DNA of 6,599 nucleotides from an uncultured Clostridia bacterium (GTDB taxonomy: Bacteria > Bacillota > Clostridia > Christensenellales > Pumilibacteraceae): the NCBI GenBank assembly GCA_900553555.1, contig USEG01000052.1, positions 1 through 6,599 on the forward strand, read 5' to 3'. Both the position numbers and the translations under genes were made by a program. The notes under the pieces are model-generated. The model made no database searches, was not told the origin of the DNA, and saw only the letters and a program-made list of their open reading frames with translations. Below, one piece after another: positions 1-3,968 of this stretch (the stretch's first letter is position 1; each line of letters starts with the position of its first letter).

Positions 1-55
1 TTTTAACGACGGGCGCGTCGCTGTCGCTGCCCATGATAATAGCTACTTTTTCCAT
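1..55 (-). CDS. purE: PurE, N5-carboxyaminoimidazole ribonucleotide mutase (N-terminus only, cut by window edge)
   Basis: Only the first 18 codons are in the window, reading MEKVAIIMGSDSDAPVVK. This is the hallmark N-terminus of class I PurE, whose GSxSD segment forms the nucleotide-binding loop. The family converts N5-CAIR to CAIR in de novo purine biosynthesis in the cytosol. The ATG ends at 55 and is preceded by GGAGGG (minus strand, 66-61) five bases upstream, which fixes the start. The reading frame is open to base 1, so the rest lies to the left. A ZTP riboswitch with a terminator sits directly upstream, and this independently supports a purine/one-carbon role. The gene is probably the first of a pur operon, which is inference. 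Confidence 0.93.
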   Translation of the reverse strand, partial: MEKVAIIMGSDSDAPVVK

Positions 56-81
56 GAAAACCCTCCGTTTAAAATATACAA

Positions 82-117
82 GGGCGCACTTATAACACGT
101 TCTTCACAAGTGCGCCC
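82..117 (-). terminator. Intrinsic terminator, expression platform of the ZTP riboswitch
   Basis: A perfect 10-bp inverted repeat (82-91 with 108-117, GGGCGCACTT/AAGTGCGCCC, 16-nt loop) is followed on the minus strand by a T-rich run ending near 71, just before the purE ribosome binding site. Its 5' arm contains the GGGCGC bases that also form the conserved 3' end of the ZTP aptamer. The two structures are therefore mutually exclusive: ligand-bound aptamer should block the hairpin and allow purE transcription. The U-tract is imperfect (interrupted by G and A). Confidence 0.85.
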
Positions 118-183
118 AGACAGTCGGCATTAACCCTCCCGATTTCCGTTCCACTGTGTCAATCCACAATTATCTGTCAGTCG
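111..183 (-). promoter_or_regulatory. ZTP/ZMP riboswitch (pfl motif)
   Basis: Read on the minus strand, the segment starts GACTGACAG and ends GCCGACTGTCTGGGCGC. The outer helix GACAG/CTGTC closes it, a short TGTG/CACA hairpin lies inside, and the 3' GCCG...CUGGGCG block is the most conserved part of the pfl/ZTP aptamer. It resembles the known Fusobacterium aptamer as I remember it. The family senses ZTP and ZMP (AICAR), which accumulate when 10-formyl-tetrahydrofolate is short, and activates purine and folate genes. Its position between a strong promoter and purE, overlapping a terminator, is the usual ON-switch arrangement. Confidence 0.9.
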
Positions 184-211
184 CGGAAACTCGTATTTTC
201 GGTACGGTTTA

Positions 212-240
212 ATAATACCATTTTGCCGGCGGTTTGTCAA
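212..240 (-). promoter_or_regulatory. Sigma-A type promoter of the purE transcript
   Basis: On the minus strand TTGACA (240-235) is separated by exactly 17 bases from TATTAT (217-212). This puts the transcription start near 205, about 20 bases before the ZTP aptamer. It lies just after the stop of the flavodoxin gene, so purE has its own promoter rather than depending on the upstream operon. No clear terminator separates the two units. Confidence 0.85.
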
Positions 241-271
241 TTTATTATGCGCGGCTTACGCAAATATAATT

Positions 272-790
272 TTATTGTTTTACGGCGTTCTTTGCCCACT
301 CTGCTATTTTTTTACCGCTGCTATGCGCGTCCGAGCCGTGTACGGACAAACCCTTTAATATAGCTGCGCCCTTACACACCGACGCAAGCGCGCTCTCGGA
401 CGCACCCATTCCGCTGCCTTCGTTTGTGCATAGCGCGGCGATTGTCTTGCCCGACCAATCGTATCGCTCCATAAAGCCGTACACCGCCATGGGCATGGTG
501 CCGAACCAGTTGGGGTAACACAAAAAAACCGTGTCGTATCCGTCGACGCTGCCCGGATAGGTCTGCAATTCGGGACGTTCGCCGTTTTGCATTTCCTCTT
601 TGGCCTGCTCTATACATTTGTAATAGTTGTCGGAATAGATCTTTTTCATCTTTATCTCAAACATATCCCCGCCCACGGCGTCGCGTATAAATTCCGCCGC
701 CACCGCGGTATTGCCCTTTTGGATGACTTTTATGGCGCCGTTGCAATAATTTTCTCCTGCGCGGGAAAAATATACTATCAGATTTTTCAT
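272..790 (-). CDS. Flavodoxin (Flavodoxin_4-like), 172 aa
   Basis: The protein begins MKNLIVYFSRAGENY, with the YFSR strand-loop that leads into the FMN phosphate-binding loop, followed by KGNT at residues 25-28. Residues 90-105 contain the aromatic LCYPNWFGTMPMAV loop, and residues 120-130 contain LCTNEGSGMGA, which contacts the isoalloxazine ring. This pattern and the 172-aa length match the small flavodoxins often annotated Flavodoxin_4, soluble FMN electron carriers or NAD(P)H-linked quinone/flavin reductase-like proteins. The exact redox partner cannot be told. The frame is open 19 codons further upstream, but the ATG ending at 790 is preferred. AGGAG (804-800) sits nine bases before it, and the longer version would run well into the upstream gene. 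It lies 19 bases after the GrpB-deaminase stop, so the two are probably co-transcribed. Confidence 0.88.
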   Translation of the reverse strand: MKNLIVYFSRAGENYCNGAIKVIQKGNTAVAAEFIRDAVGGDMFEIKMKKIYSDNYYKCIEQAKEEMQNGERPELQTYPGSVDGYDTVFLCYPNWFGTMPMAVYGFMERYDWSGKTIAALCTNEGSGMGASESALASVCKGAAILKGLSVHGSDAHSSGKKIAEWAKNAVKQ

Positions 791-809
791 AACATATTTC
801 TCCTTTTTA

Positions 810-1721
810 TTAAATTTCTTTATTATTATACCACCATTCGGGCACAATCGACGATAAAAGCGCGTATTCTTTTGTTTCGTAGCTGCGCAGAATTTTTATT
901 CCTCCGGCATTTTCGTCGGTCTGCATCATAAATTCACGGCAGGCGCCGCACGGCATCCCCGCACGTCCGTCCGGCATAACGGCGACGATGCGTTTTATTT
1001 CATGCTCGCCGCATGTTATCATATTCGCCATTGCGTTGCGTTCGGCGCACATTCCCAAAGAGCACGCCGAATCGATGCATACGCCCGTATAAATATTGCC
1101 CTCCGACGTAATGAGCGCCGCCGCCACCTGTCCTCCCGTCATCAAACGGGAAAAGCTGCGGCCTCCCTGCACCTTTCTCGCCGCAAAATACAGTCTGTCC
1201 CACGTGTCGTCGTACACGGCCAGCGCCGTTTTTTCCACAGCGGCGACATAAACCTCTTTGCCGCGGCAGTACGCCTCTATATCGCGAGGATACCGTTCGG
1301 CAAGCTGCTTTTTTAGCGCGGCGTAACGCTCGGCTTCTTCCGCGTTTTTACGAAGGTAATCTCTAAACGCCAAATGTCTTACTATATCGCCCATGTTGTC
1401 GACGCCGAAAATATGTATCTGATGGGTGCGCCTGTCGCCGCCTTTTCTTAGATATCTCCTGCCCTTGATGCCGAACTCGCCCATATATTCGTACCCGAGT
1501 TTTTCAAACTCTGCAGCCTTTTCATCGGTTTTTTCCAGACTTTTCACCGCCGCCATAATGTCTATTACGGGTTTTGCCGCCAGCCCCGGCACCGACGTGC
1601 TGCCTATGTGGTAAAGGGCAATGCAGTTGCCCTGCAAAACGTCCGCGATTTTTTGTCTTTCCCGTTGGTATAACAGCGGCCAATTGGAGTCATAATCGAC
1701 AACCGTGACATATTGTGCCAT
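810..1721 (-). CDS. GrpB (UPF0157) domain fused to cytidine deaminase, 303 aa
   Basis: Two families are joined in one frame. Residues 1 to about 165 are a GrpB/UPF0157 domain of the nucleotidyltransferase superfamily. The signature HIGSTSVPGLAAKPVIDI is at 38-55, followed by the later HQIHIFG (100-106) and HLAFRDYLR (116-124) motifs. Residues about 172-303 are a cytidine-deaminase domain, with CAERNA (225-230) giving the zinc-ligand Cys and catalytic Glu227, and PCGAC (257-261) giving the two other zinc cysteines. Both catalytic signatures are intact. The deaminase half should convert (deoxy)cytidine or a related base/nucleoside to the uracil form. The GrpB reaction is not established. AGGAG (1733-1729) lies seven bases before the ATG. 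The stop is 19 bases before the flavodoxin start. I infer nucleoside salvage or modified-nucleoside detoxification. A sequencing-error fusion is unlikely because the linker reads smoothly. Confidence 0.9.
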   Translation of the reverse strand: MAQYVTVVDYDSNWPLLYQRERQKIADVLQGNCIALYHIGSTSVPGLAAKPVIDIMAAVKSLEKTDEKAAEFEKLGYEYMGEFGIKGRRYLRKGGDRRTHQIHIFGVDNMGDIVRHLAFRDYLRKNAEEAERYAALKKQLAERYPRDIEAYCRGKEVYVAAVEKTALAVYDDTWDRLYFAARKVQGGRSFSRLMTGGQVAAALITSEGNIYTGVCIDSACSLGMCAERNAMANMITCGEHEIKRIVAVMPDGRAGMPCGACREFMMQTDENAGGIKILRSYETKEYALLSSIVPEWWYNNKEI

Positions 1722-1918
1722 AAAATCTCTCCTTTTTGTGCGTTTTATCTTTTTTGGCGCCGAAATTGCCGCCGTCTAAGCGCTTCGTTTATGCGCCGAC
1801 TATACAAAAGCCGCCCGACGTCTTAATTAGTAAGGCTATGGCGTACTTCCGCCGCCCGACGCCTTAAATATCCCCCGGAGCGGACTTAAGGACAATTCCT
1901 TATAATCGCCAGGCTATA
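1722..1918 (-). other. Intergenic leader upstream of the GrpB-deaminase gene
   Basis: This stretch between the methyltransferase tail and the GrpB-deaminase start has no convincing ORF on either strand. It holds a 19-base direct repeat pair (listed separately) and a small hairpin (TAAGGA/TCCTTA, 1887-1902, four-base loop). A second weak structure (GTC-GCGC/GCGC-GAC) lies near 1774-1800. I see no hexamer pair as good as the promoter at 2076-2104, and I do not recognise any riboswitch family here. Confidence 0.5.
1810..1869. repeat. Imperfect 19-bp direct repeat pair, 41-bp period
   Basis: Copies at 1810-1828 and 1851-1869 read GCCGCCCGACGyCTTAAwt on the plus strand and agree at 17 of 19 positions. 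A shorter echo (GCCGCCGTCTAAG) lies at 1768-1780. They sit in the leader of the GrpB-deaminase gene and could be operator half-sites, structural RNA repeats or small repeat debris. Nothing decides between these. Confidence 0.6.
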
Positions 1919-1963
1919 CTATTTCCTTTTAAGATAGGCCACCGTCTCGACGTGTGTCGTGTG
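1919..1963 (-). pseudogene. Orphan 3' tail of an RlmD/RumA-type 23S rRNA (uracil-5-)-methyltransferase
   Basis: On the minus strand 14 codons read HTTHVETVAYLKRK and end in TAG at 1921-1919. The HVE-x-V-x-x-L pattern directly before the stop is the C-terminal signature of the RlmD/RumA (TrmA-like) RNA m5U methyltransferases, normally preceded by DMFP. Here the codon before the first His is TGA and the upstream frame does not continue the family, so the body of the gene is missing. The 3' end of rumA is a known integration target of serine-recombinase elements. A displaced tail next to a recombinase relic fits that history. The match is short and from memory, so a chance resemblance is possible though unlikely. 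Confidence 0.6.
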
Positions 1964-2075
1964 TCATACTTAGAGATGTGCCATTCATACATTGGTTACG
2001 GTTTTTCGATATACCCAATCAGGCAGACACGTCTGTTTGGATATGTAATCATTTTTATATAAAATTATCATTGCC

Positions 2076-2104
2076 ATTATATCATTTTCAGCAGAAAACG
2101 TCAA
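2076..2104 (-). promoter_or_regulatory. Near-consensus sigma-A promoter reading towards the GrpB-deaminase operon
   Basis: On the minus strand TTGACG (2104-2099) is followed after exactly 17 bases by TATAAT (2081-2076), predicting a start near 2069. The next substantial gene downstream is the GrpB-deaminase fusion at 1721, leaving a leader of roughly 350 bases that crosses the methyltransferase tail. The promoter may belong to the former mobile element and read out across its junction. Confidence 0.75.
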
Positions 2105-2107
2105 TGT

Positions 2108-2144
2108 AATCGGGCGGCAACATAATATTTCCGCCCGATTTTTT
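2108..2144 (+). terminator. Intrinsic terminator, plus strand, with no gene in front of it
   Basis: A perfect 10-bp inverted repeat (2108-2117 AATCGGGCGG with 2131-2140 CCGCCCGATT, 13-base loop) runs directly into six Ts (2139-2144) on the plus strand. In the opposite direction the hairpin is followed by ATTACATTGACG, a poor U-tract, so it should act mainly on rightward transcription. No plus-strand gene precedes it in the window. Confidence 0.8.
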
Positions 2145-2156
2145 ATAGCGTAATAG

Positions 2157-2393
2157 CTACTCTGACCTGACAATGCTCCTTGACATTCTTATAAATCTTA
2201 TCATTGATTTTGTCAAAATCATATCGACATCGCCGTTCAAACAGTCATTGATAAGCCTTTGGAAATCCTCACGTTTTGCAACCCGAGTGCCCGTAATGGC
2301 CTCATCCGAATAAATACCGGCGAACTTCCATTTCTTTTTCTGCTTGATGTACGCGGTATAATGCTCTACTTGAGAACGATAGCTGTTAAGCAA
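2157..2393 (-). pseudogene. Internal fragment of a large serine recombinase (resolvase N-terminal domain)
   Basis: The frame reads LNSYRSQVEHYTAYI, then FAGIYSDEAITGT, KREDFQRLINDCLNG and DMILTKS. This is the order seen in the resolvase catalytic domain of clostridial TnpX/Tn-type large serine recombinases, where DExIxGT, KR-x-x-F-x-R and LTKSxSRFxR are conserved. The start is lost: the YCRVST segment with the catalytic serine should lie immediately upstream but is replaced by dtxR sequence. After TKS the expected SRFARNT is degraded (MIRFIRMSRS) and a TAG follows at 2157, so about 70 codons survive of a protein usually of 500 or more residues. The apparent first codon at 2393 is TTG and is not a real start. 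It cannot be catalytically active. Confidence 0.85.
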
Positions 2394-2671
2394 CGGTGTA
2401 TGAAACGCCGAGCGTAATCAAGAATTTGGTCAGAATACAATGACGTTCATATAACCTCCTCGGCCACCTCTTTCCCGACCTGCGTCAAGGATATACGATG
2501 GCTCTCATATCGAACAAGTCCTTGTTGATTTAACCTCTGCACCGCCTTACAAACCGATGCTTTCGTGATATTCATATTTGTAGCAATATCTACTTCGCGA
2601 ATCGGGATACCTCATTCGCACAACCTCAATATAGTTTCCAAATACATCTCCATCGATTCGTTATTCAGCAT
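2386..2671 (-). pseudogene. DtxR-family metal-dependent repressor, inactivated and truncated
   Basis: From the ATG at 2671 the frame reads MLNNESMEMYLETILRLCE, then TGA (2614-2612), then GIPIREVDIA, MNITKASVCKAVQRLNQQG and ISLTQVGKEVAEEV. This is the DtxR/MntR winged-helix DNA-binding domain. The frame then shifts by one base near 2450-2455 and continues as ERHCILTKFLITLGVS (2448-2401), the start of the metal-binding/dimerisation domain with the RH histidine ligand. It ends at a TAA (2388-2386) at the junction with the recombinase fragment; the EH-x-x-S part is gone. Three lesions (nonsense, frameshift, truncation) make function unlikely. Residue 9 is Met at the position where MntR has Asp8 and DtxR has Met10, which suggests an iron-type ancestor. 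It starts 16 bases after the NEAT-like gene, probably once in the same operon. The ribosome binding site is weak: GGCGGGGAAAGGA abuts the ATG. Confidence 0.87.
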
Positions 2672-2687
2672 TCCTTTCCCCGCCTTT

Positions 2688-3968
2688 TTAATTTTCATTC
2701 GTTGCTTTATTGGCTTTCTTCTTTCTGCGGACAAGTATGACCGTAACCGTTACAGCCGCCGCGACGACGAGTACGCACGCGACGAGAATCACGGCATACC
2801 CCCACATCGGCATGACGAACGCCACGCCGGGAATACAGACGATGAACGTTCCCGTTTCTGACGTATTGAACCGCACATACCGCCCGTAACCGTCGGAGGC
2901 GATTTCTGTAAGCGTGCCGTCCTCCGCCATGTGATAGACAACGACTTCGTTGCGGTCATAGGTCATATCCGCCTGCAAATACAGCGTGATATTTCCGCTC
3001 GGCGTCGCCGCCGTGCCGTCCGACTGCACGAGCGAGATGCCGAACACCTCGAAGTTGTCCGCTATGCTCGCCATCTTGTCTGCCGCCGTCGCAAAAACGC
3101 TGCTTCCCGACGTGATGCGGCTTGCAAGCAACGACGTTCCCTCCGCAAGTACGCCGTTTGTGTCCTCGAACTTTGCAAGCGTGCTGCCACCCGCAACAGA
3201 GGTTATCGCCACGTCGTATTCCGTATAGGTCGGATTACCGAGATTTGTGAGGTATGTACTGCTCTCCGCACGGTACACGACATGGTACTCCCCTACGTTT
3301 TCCAACGTAATGGAATTGTTCGTGACAGACACTTCCGTCTGCTCGCCGCCCTGCACATAATACGCCGAAATGCTCACGTCAAGATTTTCATTGCCAAGCG
3401 TTGCCGTTGCGGAATGAATAGGAAATACCGAGCCGCGCGATGCTTCGTAACTGTTCCCCGCCGTCGTTTGGATGACGGGAACATACTCCGCGGGGCGTTC
3501 GCCGACATCAACGTAATCGCCTGTGCGCGTGCCGTTTGCGAGGTTCAGCGTAATAGTAAAGCTGACATCTCTGCTCATGGCGTTGATATACGCCGAAAAG
3601 GAAAGGCTGCTCTGCAACCGCTCGGCGGACATGGTATAGGTGTAATACGTCCAGCCGTTCTCCGTCCGCACGGTGTAACCGGTCTGCATGTTCCCGCTTT
3701 CCAAAGCCATGTCCGATATAGACGAGCTGTGCCCGAAGGTCATGTAGTAATTTTCGCCGCTCTTTTCGACGGTAGCCGAGGACGAAAAATTGTCCGCGCC
3801 CATTGCAAGACCGCTTAAATTGACGGGAACGGAATACACGCCGTCCGAACTTGAAACGGGGCTTTCCGCATATGCCGTAAGCCCGCCGCCCATAAGGGCG
3901 GCAAGCATTATAAGGCACATAGACAATGCGGCGAAAAACGCGATGAGTTTATTTCTTTTCTTTACCAT
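2688..3968 (-). CDS. Secreted, membrane-anchored surface protein with NEAT-like domain, 426 aa
   Basis: Residues 1-34 form a signal peptide (KKRNK, a hydrophobic run, AYA cleavage before E35). Residues about 43-145 begin DGVYSVPVNL and end DVSFTITLNL, the strand pattern of NEAT (near-iron-transporter) domains. The heme-ligating YxxxY motif is not visible, so heme binding is uncertain. Residues about 170-255 look like a bacterial Ig-like fold (VGEYHVVYRAE at 225-235). Residues about 262-378 match a C-terminal beta domain frequent in Firmicute surface proteins (VVVYHMAEDGTLTEI at 342-356). Residues 387-413 are a transmembrane helix followed by RRKKK, and no LPxTG motif is present, so anchoring is by the membrane. 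GGAGGG (3983-3978) lies nine bases before the ATG, which overlaps the end of the upstream gene by seven bases. I infer a role in heme or iron capture or adhesion at the cell surface, with NEAT identity moderately sure. Confidence 0.82.
   Translation of the reverse strand: MVKKRNKLIAFFAALSMCLIMLAALMGGGLTAYAESPVSSSDGVYSVPVNLSGLAMGADNFSSSATVEKSGENYYMTFGHSSSISDMALESGNMQTGYTVRTENGWTYYTYTMSAERLQSSLSFSAYINAMSRDVSFTITLNLANGTRTGDYVDVGERPAEYVPVIQTTAGNSYEASRGSVFPIHSATATLGNENLDVSISAYYVQGGEQTEVSVTNNSITLENVGEYHVVYRAESSTYLTNLGNPTYTEYDVAITSVAGGSTLAKFEDTNGVLAEGTSLLASRITSGSSVFATAADKMASIADNFEVFGISLVQSDGTAATPSGNITLYLQADMTYDRNEVVVYHMAEDGTLTEIASDGYGRYVRFNTSETGTFIVCIPGVAFVMPMWGYAVILVACVLVVAAAVTVTVILVRRKKKANKATNEN

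Larger units (their letters stand above)
1941..2393 (-). mobile_element. Decayed end of a serine-recombinase integrative element with probable attachment site
   Basis: A recombinase fragment (2157-2393) lies about 200 bases from the methyltransferase tail, whose HVET codons (about 1943-1954, CACGTCGAGACG on the minus strand) would correspond to the crossover region. The sequence just outside the tail contains GACACAC twice in tandem (1968-1955, minus strand). The intervening 1964-2156 is AT-rich and non-coding. Recombinase gene adjacent to the attachment end is the normal layout of such elements. The far end and any intact methyltransferase gene would have to lie to the right of the window, so the element's extent is unknown. 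Confidence 0.4.

Noticed and set aside
1901..1906. TATAAT on the plus strand as a promoter for a rightward transcript ending at the 2108-2144 terminator
   Set aside because: No acceptable -35 hexamer at 16-18 bases upstream, and no gene between.
1985..2173. 62-codon minus-strand open frame through the terminator and promoter
   Set aside because: It has no ribosome binding site, spans a hairpin and a promoter, and resembles no protein family.
2432..2460. AGGAGG followed by ATG (start at 2450, minus strand), looking like a new gene start in frame with the recombinase fragment
   Set aside because: It reads only six codons before TGA. The bases are explained by the dtxR coding sequence (GAG GAG GTT followed by the ERHC segment in the shifted frame).
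2597..2619. Hairpin GCGAAT/ATTCGC around the in-frame TGA of the dtxR relic, suggesting selenocysteine or recoding
   Set aside because: Bacterial SECIS elements lie downstream of the UGA with a specific loop, the family has no Cys/Sec at this position, and a separate frameshift and truncation already disable the gene.
2688..2750. Sortase anchoring of the NEAT-like protein
   Set aside because: The C-terminus has a hydrophobic helix and a basic tail but no LPxTG-like motif before the helix.
2931..3818. 295-codon plus-strand open frame opposite the NEAT-like gene
   Set aside because: Arg/His-rich antisense shadow of a well-supported gene with signal peptide and membrane anchor; no ribosome binding site or recognisable domain.
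272..3968. Possible TGA reassignment, since all complete genes here end in TAA
   Set aside because: No intact gene contains an in-frame TGA, Trp is encoded by TGG, and the dtxR relic also needs a frameshift. Chance stop usage explains it.
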